A stretch of DNA of 64,000 bases from SZAS-103 sp038316385 (GTDB lineage Bacteria; Pseudomonadota; Gammaproteobacteria; Xanthomonadales; Xanthomonadaceae), in NCBI GenBank assembly GCA_038316385.1, contig JBBQAN010000006.1, forward strand, positions 62,001 to 126,000, written 5' to 3'. Positions 26,601 to 33,993 of this stretch are shown one piece after another. The notes beneath the pieces were generated by a model. That model saw only the letters and a program-made list of their open reading frames with translations, was not told the origin of the DNA and did no database searches. Numbering within the stretch: the first letter of the stretch is position 1; each line of letters starts with the position of its first letter. A program made the translations under genes and the position numbers.

Positions 26601-26955
26601 TGAACGTGGTCAGGGCGGCGCCCTTGTTGCCGCGCTCTTCCTTGTCGACCTGAATGACGACTTCCTGGCCTTCGCGCAGCAGTTCCTTGATCCCGGCTTT
26701 GTTCGGGTCGAGGCCTTCAGCGAAATAGTCAGGGGAAATTTCTTTTAGGGGCAAGAAGCCGTGACGCTCGCCACCGTACTCGACGAAAGCCGCTTCAAGC
26801 GAAGGTTCGAGTCGGGTGATGCGGCCCTTGTAGATATTTGACTTTTTTTGCTCTTTCGACGCCTGCTCGATGTCGATGTCGTAAAGGTTTTGTCCATCCA
26901 CGATGGCAACACGCAGTTCTTCCGCCTGCGTGGCGTTGATCAGCATCCGCTTCAT
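23611..26955 (-). CDS. rne: Ribonuclease E
   Basis: A 1114-residue endoribonuclease. The N-terminal half is catalytic: S1 RNA-binding domain at about 39-119 (YKGRITRLEPSLEAAFVEYG region), 5'-sensor and DNase-I-like parts with AIDVNSARATKGGD and VVIDFIDM holding the metal-binding aspartates, and a zinc-link CPRC near residue 410 for tetramer formation. From about residue 530 the protein is disordered: an RGG/Q/R-rich arginine tract, then a very long alanine/proline/threonine-rich tail. The tail is the degradosome scaffold in relatives but diverges fast. The start is ATG at 26953-26955 (MKRMLINATQ, the family's standard start). A frame extending to 27108 covers the leader and is rejected. It is divergent from rluC, as in E. 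coli. Confidence 0.96.
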   Translation of the reverse strand: MKRMLINATQAEELRVAIVDGQNLYDIDIEQASKEQKKSNIYKGRITRLEPSLEAAFVEYGGERHGFLPLKEISPDYFAEGLDPNKAGIKELLREGQEVVIQVDKEERGNKGAALTTFISLAGRYMVLMPNSPNAGGVSRRIEGDDRAALKEAMDVLQIPEDMGIIIRTAGVGRDAEELQWDLDYLLQVWKAITDAALSKPAAFLIYQESRLIIRALRDYMRADVGEVLVDNEEMYNDAREFMAQVMPASLRKLKLYSDTVPLFNRYQIESQIENAYERQVRLPSGGSIVVDPTEALTAIDVNSARATKGGDIEETAFNTNLEAAEEVARQMRLRDLGGLVVIDFIDMASNRHQREVENKLQNALKHDRARVQIGRISRFGLLEMSRQRLRPSLGESTQIICPRCEGHGRMRSVESLSLSILRLAEEQAMKESTGQVLVQAPPEIANYLLNEKRRALIEIEQRHEAPVIIVADTQMQTPHFEVSRLRENELSDESARPSYQRGTPRKLATHALTKANLNIPAPAVTKVQPIAPAPVRDDESEERKTVAARPAQPVRQAPQPVQYAATPVATSKRAPGIVARILGIFGAKPPSEPVAPAPASNAQSSRQQQRDRPRDGQQRGNERRPQQPNQTRSNTNNNAQNAKPQQQQKQAQPGNRSPQEQSRPKQEQQPRPPREPRPPQERSAESRAQEPRQPNAAQQQAAPPLREPRPPKPTIDPASSVVADTALIAVVAEAVPAQAVSMQADGSAAPDAGEGATGSGNARRRRGRRGGRRRRRPDEAAGTEATGQNADTQSEIDFDEEDAQGNDMAVEEKPAVSTMPRPASRPAAVAAASATPAVPAHSTSTDAQKASTAHAATEIVKPEIASASAPSVPISPATPIATFVSPTPSPVVVTDKPATAKVPTTAVASSSDADPAAGIPVAARTQASPPPVPAVPITPVPTAATVLSAASNATTPIQMSQPATVPAGLAPGAPSTATAPATTPRLIAPGVAAPPATPAAAAPMRSAALQPTMPPPPVRLSDAISASISQSVHQANNAKPLPPRGVATPIPNAAPVAVPVQASSSVAPPAVIVQAAPLQPKPTPSADSTTPVPRMPLPTPLDPDRMQDSDNAV

Positions 26956-27293
26956 TAGTTGTGTCCTCACGCGCTCTACCGCGAGGAACGCCGGGGGCTT
27001 GACGCCCTGAATCCTTCCCACTGCCGTTGCCTTCCGGGCATCAGGCGGGCTGGGTGATCTCCAGCGCTTCAAACCACGGGACGAAACCCACGGGAGCGCT
27101 TGTTGCATTGTTGGGGTCCGCGGGGATGAATTCCTGCGGGCTGGCCGGACGCCGAAGCGCCGGGCGATGCTCGTCTGTCGGGTTGTCGTAACATGGCCAC
27201 TTCGCGAGTGGCCGTCGACAGCTTGCCGGACGTTGCAGGATCGGTTTTGTTAAACCCTGCGAAATCAGGACGTTCTCGCTGGTTTTGATTGTA
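26956..27293 (-). promoter_or_regulatory. Long rne 5' leader with hairpins and promoter
   Basis: The 517-bp gap between rne and rluC has no convincing gene. Read on the minus strand, a TACAAT -10-like box lies at 27288-27293, giving a leader of roughly 320 bases. Within it are GGTTT-TGTT-AAACC (around 27243-27256), a 7-bp stem GGCCACT/AGTGGCC (27195-27213) and a GCGC-TTCG-GCGT hairpin near 27158-27170. Long structured rne leaders mediate autoregulation of RNase E in E. coli; the same role here is inference. The remaining 180 bp would hold the rluC promoter. Confidence 0.5.
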
Positions 27294-27472
27294 TCAGATT
27301 TACCCGGATTTACTCACGCACCTGGCTTCGGCACTTATTTATATGGACATCCAATGACAGAAGCAGCGCCATCCAAAGCGCACCCGACCTGTCGCGTGCC
27401 ACCGATTTCCCTCCTTTGCCGTGGCAGGAGAGGGCATGGGTGGGGTGCATTGATGCGACGAGGTTCTCATTG

Positions 27473-28435
27473 ATGCCAACCGAATCAATGCAGGGCGTCC
27501 GCAGCGTGACAGTTCCGGACGACCGTGAAGGCCAGCGGCTCGACAACTTTCTGCTCGGCCAGCTCAAGGGTGTGCCGCGCAGCCTGATCTACAAGCTGGT
27601 GCGCAGTGGCCAGGTGCGGATCAATGGCAAGCGCGCCAAGCCAGATTCGCGGCTCGATGGCGGCGATCTCGTGCGGATTCCGCCGGTAACCCTGGTCGAG
27701 CCGGGTGAGAAAACCGAAGCGCCCGCCGCATTCCTGCGGCGATTGTCCGCTGCGATCGTGTTCGAGGACGACCGGCTCCTTGCGCTCGACAAGCCCAGTG
27801 GTGTCGCCAGCCATGGCGGCAGCGGGATTTCGTTCGGCGCGATCGAGACCTTGCGGCAACTTCGCCCGAACCAGTCGCTGGAACTCGTGCACCGGCTCGA
27901 TCGCGATACCAGCGGCTTGTTGATCGTGGCCAAGAAGCGCGCCACCCTCGTCGAGCTTCAGGCATTGATGCGCGAGGACAGCGAAACCCGCTCCGCCGGA
28001 ATCCGTAAAAAGTACCTCGCACTGTTGGTTGGACGGCTGGCTGGCGAAAGCTTTACCGTCGATGTGCCGCTTGAAGTCGGCTTGCGCCAGGGCGGCGAAC
28101 GCCATGTGCGCGTTCAGCCAGGCGGCAAGGAGTCGGTCAGCCACTTCCACCTGATTGAGCGTCGCGGCGGACACAGCTATGTCGAAGTGCGCATCGACAC
28201 CGGTCGCACCCACCAAATCCGTGTCCACGCCGCCCATATCGGGCATGCGGTCGCGGGTGACGACAAGTACGGTGAGATAGAGGTCAATCGACGCATCAAG
28301 GAACAGACCGGGCTCAAGCGATTGTTTCTGCATGCGGCATCGCTGGAGTTTTCACTGGATGGAGGCACGGTGCCGTATCTGCTGAATGCGCCGTTGGCGC
28401 CGGAGTTGGTGGATGCATTGGGGCGGTTGGCGTAA
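27473..28435 (+). CDS. rluC: 23S rRNA pseudouridine synthase RluC
   Basis: A 320-residue protein with an N-terminal S4 RNA-binding domain (about 20-75: QRLDNFLLGQLKGVPRSLIYK with the key RLDNFL) and the RluA-type catalytic domain. The catalytic aspartate is D143 in HRLDRDTSG. RluC modifies uridines of 23S rRNA (955, 2504, 2580 in E. coli). Its position divergent from rne is the classical arrangement. The start at 27473 has GAGG nine bases upstream; 27488 (MQGVRS) is an alternative. Confidence 0.94.
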   Translation: MPTESMQGVRSVTVPDDREGQRLDNFLLGQLKGVPRSLIYKLVRSGQVRINGKRAKPDSRLDGGDLVRIPPVTLVEPGEKTEAPAAFLRRLSAAIVFEDDRLLALDKPSGVASHGGSGISFGAIETLRQLRPNQSLELVHRLDRDTSGLLIVAKKRATLVELQALMREDSETRSAGIRKKYLALLVGRLAGESFTVDVPLEVGLRQGGERHVRVQPGGKESVSHFHLIERRGGHSYVEVRIDTGRTHQIRVHAAHIGHAVAGDDKYGEIEVNRRIKEQTGLKRLFLHAASLEFSLDGGTVPYLLNAPLAPELVDALGRLA

Positions 28436-28444
28436 GAACCTTCA

Positions 28445-28936
28445 ATGAGTCTTTTCAACGCCATCAGAAACGCAGTTCGTTTGATCCCGTCAGTGATCGA
28501 GCGCACGGGTGGCATGATTCAACTGGTCATCCGCCTGTTCTCTGCGGCGTATCTTGGCCTGCTCGGTTGTATCGCTCTTTACATTGCGTTGGCGGCACTG
28601 CTGGAAATCGCCCGCGATCCACTGCACGCTGACGTTGTCGTCCTGTCTTTCCTGACGGGGTGCGTTCCTGTTGCCTATGTCCTGTTGCTGCTCTCTTGGC
28701 GTGCACTCACCAATCGATCTTCGCGTCCTGATGGCGGACTGCTGCCGCCGTTTGCGATCCGGATCTTCGCGATCCTGTGGGGTGGCATCGGGCTCTACGG
28801 ACTCGTCGGCAATTTGCTCGCTGGCCATGTCCCGCGCGTGCTGGGTGGTGCGGTTGTGGTGCTCGGGGCCGTCGGGGTGGTCGCGTCGTCGCGATTGCGA
28901 GAGCGGCTCGCCAAGGCAAGCCAACGCCTGATGTGA
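28445..28936 (+). CDS. Small membrane protein of unknown function
   Basis: A 163-residue protein with four likely transmembrane helices: about 26-52 (LVIRLFSAAYLGLLGCIALYI), 66-86, 102-122 (FAIRIFAILWGGIGLYGLVG) and 130-148. The C-terminus is basic and cytoplasmic. It starts 9 bp after rluC on the same strand and may be co-transcribed. I recognise no family or functional motif. Confidence 0.65.
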   Translation: MSLFNAIRNAVRLIPSVIERTGGMIQLVIRLFSAAYLGLLGCIALYIALAALLEIARDPLHADVVVLSFLTGCVPVAYVLLLLSWRALTNRSSRPDGGLLPPFAIRIFAILWGGIGLYGLVGNLLAGHVPRVLGGAVVVLGAVGVVASSRLRERLAKASQRLM

Positions 28937-28956
28937 CGCGGATGTCATAGCCAATG

Positions 28957-29484
28957 TTATTTATTCGAGGCGAGCGAATGCTTGAGATCCTTCGCCATCG
29001 CATCATGGCGTTGGATCGTCGGCAGCACGTTTCTCGCCATGTCGCGGATCGCCGGGCTGTACTGGGGTCGATCGATGGCGCTTTTGAATCTTGCGATGGC
29101 GGCGTCGTCGTAGTTGATCATCACGGCCAAATAAATCTGATCCAGATCGTTACCCGTCCTTCCGACGAGGTTCACCCCGGGTTGCTGGCTCGGCAGGGGC
29201 GTTGCAATCAAGCCGTCATTGGCTTTTTGCATTTCGGCGGCGACCTTGGTCAGTTCCGTGGCCTTCGTTTGGGCGAATTGCCGGACCTTGCCGGAGGAGG
29301 CCTGCTTTGCGATGTATGCCGACATGTCGATTTCCAATTGGTTCGCTCCGAGCACATCCGCCAGGAATCCATGATCCATTGAGTTCAATTTCGGAGCCAT
29401 CCCGCTGCCCACTGCGGACGCGACTGTGGCAAGAAGGACGCCGCCGAGAACGCCGATGGCGAGTTTCAGAATCCGTTGATGCAT
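28957..29484 (-). CDS. DUF4142-type secreted four-helix protein
   Basis: A 175-residue protein with a signal peptide (GVLGGVLLATVASA, cut near residue 24). The mature part is a ferritin-like helical bundle with the DUF4142 pattern: ANQLEIDMSAYIAKQASSGKVRQFAQ (key features LEI and A..S..VRQFA), and later YLAVMINYDDAAIARFKSAI and MARNVLPTIQRHDAMAK. Its function is unknown in the family; it lies in the periplasm or outer membrane. It is convergent with the preceding membrane-protein gene, 20 bp apart. Confidence 0.85.
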   Translation of the reverse strand: MHQRILKLAIGVLGGVLLATVASAVGSGMAPKLNSMDHGFLADVLGANQLEIDMSAYIAKQASSGKVRQFAQTKATELTKVAAEMQKANDGLIATPLPSQQPGVNLVGRTGNDLDQIYLAVMINYDDAAIARFKSAIDRPQYSPAIRDMARNVLPTIQRHDAMAKDLKHSLASNK

Positions 29485-29581
29485 GGAATGCCTCCGTGGG
29501 TTTGTCGCATCAACATGACGCGCTCTCGCCGAAACTGGCTACTGCCGCGCATACAAACGACGTGCGCGATAGCAGTCGCAA

Positions 29582-29986
29582 TCAGGCTGCTTCTGCCGCA
29601 AGGCGTTCGGCCTTCGCCGCGCAGATGAAATCATTCATCGATAGTCCGCCCACATCGTGTGTCGAGTAGAGCACGACGACTTTGCCATAGTGGACGCCGA
29701 GATCAGGATGGTGGTCTTCGCGATGAGCGATGAAGGCGAGCGCGTTCACGAAGGCAAGCGTGCGATAGTAGTTCTTGAATGGGTACGTCTTCTCAATGGC
29801 TTCACCGTTGTCGATCAACTTCCATCCAGGCAATCCCTTCAGCAACATCTTGATCTCGGTTGCAGCGAGTTGATTTTCGCTGCCCTTGAGCGGCTTGCAG
29901 TGGGCTGCGTGCAACGGGGCTGTGGCGGCCTGTTCAGGCTTCGCATGTTTTGCGAGATTCTTGGTCTTGGCAGCTTTGGCGGACAT
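29582..29986 (-). CDS. phhB: 4a-hydroxytetrahydrobiopterin dehydratase (PCD/DCoH)
   Basis: A 134-residue protein. From about residue 30 on it is a standard pterin-4a-carbinolamine dehydratase with YYRTLAFVNALAFIAHREDHHPDL (catalytic histidines in HREDHHP) and STHDVGGLSMNDF. It recycles the pterin cofactor of phenylalanine hydroxylase; no phhA lies nearby. The first 25 residues (KAAKTKNLAKHAKPEQA) are a basic extension beyond the usual start, possibly an annotation artefact or a real tail. It is divergent from nfuA, 41 bp between the starts. Confidence 0.92.
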   Translation of the reverse strand: MSAKAAKTKNLAKHAKPEQAATAPLHAAHCKPLKGSENQLAATEIKMLLKGLPGWKLIDNGEAIEKTYPFKNYYRTLAFVNALAFIAHREDHHPDLGVHYGKVVVLYSTHDVGGLSMNDFICAAKAERLAAEAA

Positions 29987-30027
29987 GGCATTTTTCCAGC
30001 GTCAGAGCGGAAGCGTAGAATACGCCC

Positions 30028-30633
30028 ATGAGTGAATTGACATTGCTTGAATTGACTCCTTCCGCCCAGCGCCATTTCGCGCGGCTGCTGACTACCCAGG
30101 GTGGCGACGCCGATGGCATTGCACTCAGCGCGATCCATCCGGGCACGCCAAAGGCTGACGCGCGGCTCGCGTTCTGCGAGAAAAGTGAACTCGGCGGCGA
30201 CGAATGGATGTTGCAGTGTGAAGGTTTTGCGTTGTACGTCGATGCCGCCAGCGCGCCGTATTTCGAGGATGCGCGCATCGATTTCATCGAGGCTGCCGGC
30301 GGCGGCCAGCTCAACATCCGCGCGCCGAAGTTGAAGGGCGCACCACCCGACGCCAATGCTGACCTCGCCGAACAGGTGCGCTACCTGCTCGACACCGAGA
30401 TCAATCCGCAGCTCGCTTCGCACGGCGGCCGCGTGTCACTGGAAACGATCACTGCCGACAATGCTGCGGTGCTGCGCTTCGGCGGCGGCTGCCACGGCTG
30501 CGGCATGGTCGATGTCACGCTGAAGAACGGCATCGAGAAAACCCTGCTGTCGAAACTGCCGCAGCTCACGGCGATTCGCGACGCGACCGACCACACCACC
30601 GGTGCAGCGCCTTACATGAAACGCAGCGCCTGA
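30028..30633 (+). CDS. nfuA: Fe-S biogenesis protein NfuA
   Basis: A 201-residue protein. Residues 1-100 form a degenerate A-type carrier domain, and residues about 110-190 the Nfu domain with C155-xx-C158 (GGGCHGCGMVDVTLK). NfuA carries a 4Fe-4S cluster at a dimer interface and delivers it to apo-proteins, mainly under oxidative stress or iron lack. The start ATG is 41 bp from phhB's, so they share a short divergent promoter region. Confidence 0.95.
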   Translation: MSELTLLELTPSAQRHFARLLTTQGGDADGIALSAIHPGTPKADARLAFCEKSELGGDEWMLQCEGFALYVDAASAPYFEDARIDFIEAAGGGQLNIRAPKLKGAPPDANADLAEQVRYLLDTEINPQLASHGGRVSLETITADNAAVLRFGGGCHGCGMVDVTLKNGIEKTLLSKLPQLTAIRDATDHTTGAAPYMKRSA

Positions 30634-30734
30634 TTTTGTGCAACCCATGTGTCGATGATCCGATCGGCCTGCGCTTAACCGGATCTTTCGCACGCGCACG
30701 CTAGCCTGCCAAACCTTTCGGCGGAACTGCGTGC

Positions 30735-31547
30735 TTGGCGAGCATCGATGCATATTGGGAACTTGCCGCAAGCGCACCTGCTTCGAAGCCCGCACAGCGG
30801 ATTTCGCTGCGTCGTTTGGCTCCGGCTGCCACGGCCAAGATCGATCGGCAATCCGCGCAACAACGCGCGTTGATCCTGCTCGGCATCGCCCTGCTGCATG
30901 TACTGCTGTTGCTCGGATTGCGTGCGGCGATGCATCCGCAACCACTCGCTCGCAGCACAGCATCCATTCCGATGCAGATCACGATCATCGAACGACGTGT
31001 CGCGCCAGCCGTAGACGAGCCGATCATCGCCCCGCCACGCGTTTCGCGGCAGCGCGTGGTGTCGATGCGGCAACGAGTCCTGCCGCCTTCGGATGCTTTG
31101 CAGGCGATCGCAATCACGCGCGCAGCACCAATCGAACCTGCGCCGCCGCGCGCGCTTCTCTACAACCCGGACGGTGGGTTGCACGTCCCGGACGCATCAA
31201 TGCCGTCGCAGTCACGCGACCTGCTCGCACACCGAAGTGCATCCTTCATGCTGCCCGGCGGCGCGCGCGCGAACTCGCCCGATTTTCATGTGCGCCCCGG
31301 CATTTCACCACAAGGCGTCGTCGATGCCATCGGAAAGGCGATCAGCGGATCGATTGCCGGAGTTGCCGCTCGGCCTGATGGCAATGGCCTGGTGCAGGTT
31401 GCGTCGGATCGCGGGCTGCGCACCAGCGGTCGCGACACCGATCCGTGCCAGGACATCGCGCAGGACATGATGGATGTCGATCCTGGCGACACGCATGCGC
31501 GCGAACAATCCGAGCAGCGTTATCAGAGATCTTGCGAAGGACATTGA
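30735..31547 (+). CDS. Single-pass membrane-anchored periplasmic protein of unknown function
   Basis: A 270-residue protein with a basic N-terminal tail, one transmembrane helix at about residues 44-65 (ALILLGIALLHVLLLLGL) and a proline/arginine-rich periplasmic part. Near residues 143-160 lies YNPDGGLHVPD, and the last segment has a lone cysteine pair (DPCQDIAQDMM and RSCEGH) that could form a disulfide. Such an architecture appears in Xanthomonadales proteins of unknown function. The start is TTG at 30735 and is not certain. A perfect palindrome terminator follows. Confidence 0.55.
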   Translation: MASIDAYWELAASAPASKPAQRISLRRLAPAATAKIDRQSAQQRALILLGIALLHVLLLLGLRAAMHPQPLARSTASIPMQITIIERRVAPAVDEPIIAPPRVSRQRVVSMRQRVLPPSDALQAIAITRAAPIEPAPPRALLYNPDGGLHVPDASMPSQSRDLLAHRSASFMLPGGARANSPDFHVRPGISPQGVVDAIGKAISGSIAGVAARPDGNGLVQVASDRGLRTSGRDTDPCQDIAQDMMDVDPGDTHAREQSEQRYQRSCEGH

Positions 31548-31569
31548 TCAAAGGTCGCGCCTCAATGAA

Positions 31570-31589
31570 AGGCCCCGCATGCGGGGCCT
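31570..31589. terminator. Bidirectional terminator, perfect 20-bp palindrome
   Basis: AGGCCCCGCA is followed directly by its exact reverse complement, giving an 8-bp stem with a 4-base loop. It sits between two convergent genes, 23 bp after one stop and 26 bp before the other. T-runs are short. Confidence 0.65.
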
Positions 31590-31614
31590 CTGAAGCGCAG
31601 CGATGCAGCGCCGC

Positions 31615-32049
31615 TTAGTTCTGCAAATCGCTCAGGTCGTTCAATTTGCTCGGCTGGATCGAGAAATATTCGGCGAGGTCTTCGATCTGCTGATCGGTCA
31701 GTCCCTTGGCCTGGCCGTCCATGGTGATGTTGCTGCGTTCGCCGGCGCGATAGGACTGCAAGGCATGCGCGATATAGTCGCGGTACTGGCCGCCGATCTT
31801 CGGCCGATCCGGCGCGTTCGGAGCATTGCCCTGCGGCCCGTGGCATTCGACGCAGGCCTGGTTGTTCGCGCCCATCTTGACCCCGGCGAGTTTCTCTCCG
31901 GCAGCGGCATCGCCCACGGGCAAGGTGGACAACGGCCCCTTTTGCACGGGCGCGGTGGCAGCTTCTGCCTTTTCCGGGCCGCCGCTGCAGGCGGAGAGCG
32001 CGAACGCTGCAAGCACGGCAATGGCAACGCCGACGGATGCTTTCTTCAT
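31615..32049 (-). CDS. Class I c-type cytochrome lipoprotein
   Basis: A 144-residue monoheme cytochrome c. The N-terminus has a lipoprotein signal ending LAAFALSAC. The haem site is C-VE-CH (ACVECHGPQG), and a likely distal methionine lies in NITMDGQAKGLT. It resembles cytochrome c4/c5-type electron carriers anchored to the membrane. The start is set at 32049 with AAAGGA upstream; a GTG at 32067 is less likely. It is the second gene of a pair with another small cytochrome. Confidence 0.88.
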   Translation of the reverse strand: MKKASVGVAIAVLAAFALSACSGGPEKAEAATAPVQKGPLSTLPVGDAAAGEKLAGVKMGANNQACVECHGPQGNAPNAPDRPKIGGQYRDYIAHALQSYRAGERSNITMDGQAKGLTDQQIEDLAEYFSIQPSKLNDLSDLQN

Positions 32050-32063
32050 CGACTGGAATCCTT

Positions 32064-32420
32064 TCACTTCGAGTCTGCTGTGCTAAAGGCGCCGAGCGAA
32101 GACAGATACGACGCGATGTTCGCGATGTCCTGCGCCGAGAAGCTTTCTGCCTGCGCATGCATGGTTGGATGCTTGCGCTCGCCTTTTTTGTATTCGGTCA
32201 GCGCATTGATCAGGTATTGCTCGCTCTGCCCGCCCAGCCTGGGTACGTGGTAGTTCGGGTACGCATTCTTGTATCCGGGAATGCCGTGGCAGCCGGTGCA
32301 GGTATAGATCAATTTCCTGCCTTCGACCGGATCGCCTTTGGCGATGGCGGAGATGCTGGCGAACGCGAGCGCGATGCCGGCAGCGAGCATCAGGGAAGAT
32401 TTCAACGTAACTGACTTCAT
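32064..32420 (-). CDS. Soluble class I c-type cytochrome
   Basis: A 118-residue periplasmic monoheme cytochrome c. A signal peptide ends ASISAIA-K. The haem motif is C-TG-CH (TCTGCHGIPG), and the distal methionine is probably in HPTMHAQAE. It has the same fold type as its neighbour (YLINALTEYKKGERKHPTM versus YIAHALQSYRAGERSNITM in the downstream gene), so the pair likely arose by duplication. It is transcribed first, 14 bp before the second gene, and is divergent from the RND efflux operon. Confidence 0.9.
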   Translation of the reverse strand: MKSVTLKSSLMLAAGIALAFASISAIAKGDPVEGRKLIYTCTGCHGIPGYKNAYPNYHVPRLGGQSEQYLINALTEYKKGERKHPTMHAQAESFSAQDIANIASYLSSLGAFSTADSK

Positions 32421-32715
32421 TGCATGACATCGTCGGCGATAGGCTGGCGCGAAGTATAGCGTGGAGTCTGCGCGGTGTAATGCGTGGCCGTCCGCGCTAT
32501 GCCTCGCAGCGAAGAAACGATCAGCGCATGCAACTTTCAGCGTCGTGACCGACTCAGTCGTCCGCAATCCTCAAAAAGATGTGAGGCGGTCGGACGCCAG
32601 TCGATGTGCATTGGTGCAACCATGGAATCGTCCATGCGTCGCTTCGGGACAGCACCACGGAAAAGAATAGGCCATGCGTCATCGTGACTTCACGCATGTG
32701 CGAAAACAGATGTGG

Positions 32716-32770
32716 TTGAGACACACTTGAGACACGCTCGGAATTGTCTGGGCGGATTAGGTGTTATACT
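32716..32770 (+). promoter_or_regulatory. Promoter region of the RND operon with direct repeats
   Basis: The 387-bp gap between the cytochrome and efflux genes has no gene. TTGAGACAC occurs twice with a 12-bp period (32716-32724 and 32728-32736), and a TATACT -10-like box lies at 32765-32770 with TTGTCT 15 bp upstream. The repeats are placed where an operator would overlap the promoter. The regulator is unknown. Confidence 0.4.
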
Positions 32771-32807
32771 TAGATACAACACCATAACCAGCTTGATACA
32801 GGCCACG

Positions 32808-33992
32808 ATGAAGCCCTTGAACCTCATGCCGACCCCGTTCTTCTCCGCCCGCGCAGCATCGCGTAGGGGCCTGCTGTTGATCGCGCCGGCACTGATCGCA
32901 CTCGTACTTGCGCTACCGGCTTGCAAGCGCAGCGATGCCAGCGATGCCAAGTCGAACCAGTCTGCGTCCGGCACCAAGGACGACAAGAAGGAACAAACGG
33001 CAGTTCCCGTGGAGGTAGCCAAAGCCGCGCGTCGGCCGATCGCTGCGAGCTACAGTGGCACAGCATCGCTGGATGCACCGGATGAAGCGCAGGTCACCTC
33101 CAAGGCGTCTGGAACCATCCTTGCAATCACGACCGAGGAGGGCCAGCACGTCAGCAAGGGTCAGGTGTTGGCGCGGCTCGACAGTGCTCATCAACGGTTG
33201 GAAGTCGATCAAGCTGCGGCAGCCGTTCGCAAACTCGAAAGCAACTATGCGCGTTCGCAAAAAATGGTTGCCGCGAAACTGGTCAGCACAGAGGCGAACG
33301 ACCAGATCCGCTACGATCTGGAAAGCGCGCGCGCTGCACTCAACATCGCCCAACTCGAATTGTCCTACACGAATGTCGTGGCGCCGATTTCCGGAGTCAT
33401 CGCTCAGCGCATGGTCAAGGTCGGCAATCTGGTGCAACTCAATGCGTCGATGTTCCGCATCGTCGATGACAGCCATCTCGAGGCGGTATTGAATGTACCC
33501 GAGCGCGAATTGGCAACGATGAAGGCTGGGCTTGCGGTCACGATGCAGGTCGATGCGCTCGCCGGCAAACAATTCAAGGGCACGATCGCCCGCATCAGCC
33601 CGGTCGTGGATGCGGGTAGCGGCACATTCCGCGTCGTCTGCGCATTCAAGGGAGATGACGGATTGAAGGCCGGAATGTTCGGTCGCGTCGGCATTGTTTA
33701 CGATAGCCGAAAGGACGCACTGACGATTCCACGTATTGCGTTGCTGGAAGACGAGGGCGAGCCGGCTGCGTATGTCATTCGCGACGGAAAGGCAGTGCGC
33801 GTGTCGCTCAAACTCGGCTATGTCGATGGCGAGCTTGCCGAAGTGCTGAGCGGCTTGAGCCAAGGCGATTCGGTGGTGACTGCGGGAAAGGTCGCGATCC
33901 GCGATGGTGCTTCGGTGCAGGTGATTGGCGAGAAAAGCGCTTCCGCAACCGATGCGGCAGCAGGCGCGGCAACCGATATCGCGAAGCACTGA
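32808..33992 (+). CDS. RND efflux periplasmic adaptor (membrane fusion protein)
   Basis: A 394-residue adaptor. A lipoprotein signal ends ALVLALPAC, so the mature N-terminus is lipidated. Order of parts: beta-strand, lipoyl half (TEEGQHVSKGQVLARLDS, with QHVSKGQVL), alpha-helical hairpin at about 150-210, second lipoyl half (VVAPISGVIAQRMVKVG), beta-barrel and membrane-proximal domain. It connects the inner-membrane pump to an outer-membrane channel. It is the first gene of a three-gene operon and ends two bases before the next start. The start ATG at 32808 has a weak AGG upstream. Confidence 0.93.
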   Translation: MKPLNLMPTPFFSARAASRRGLLLIAPALIALVLALPACKRSDASDAKSNQSASGTKDDKKEQTAVPVEVAKAARRPIAASYSGTASLDAPDEAQVTSKASGTILAITTEEGQHVSKGQVLARLDSAHQRLEVDQAAAAVRKLESNYARSQKMVAAKLVSTEANDQIRYDLESARAALNIAQLELSYTNVVAPISGVIAQRMVKVGNLVQLNASMFRIVDDSHLEAVLNVPERELATMKAGLAVTMQVDALAGKQFKGTIARISPVVDAGSGTFRVVCAFKGDDGLKAGMFGRVGIVYDSRKDALTIPRIALLEDEGEPAAYVIRDGKAVRVSLKLGYVDGELAEVLSGLSQGDSVVTAGKVAIRDGASVQVIGEKSASATDAAAGAATDIAKH

Positions 33993-33993
33993 C

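Noticed and set aside
27243..27256. GGTTT-TGTT-AAACC palindrome in the rne leader as a PsrA box
   Set aside because: The half-sites are in the opposite orientation (GTTT first), so it does not fit the consensus; better seen as a leader hairpin.
27285..27473. A 62-residue reading frame before rluC
   Set aside because: No similarity, poor start, and it lies in the divergent promoter region.
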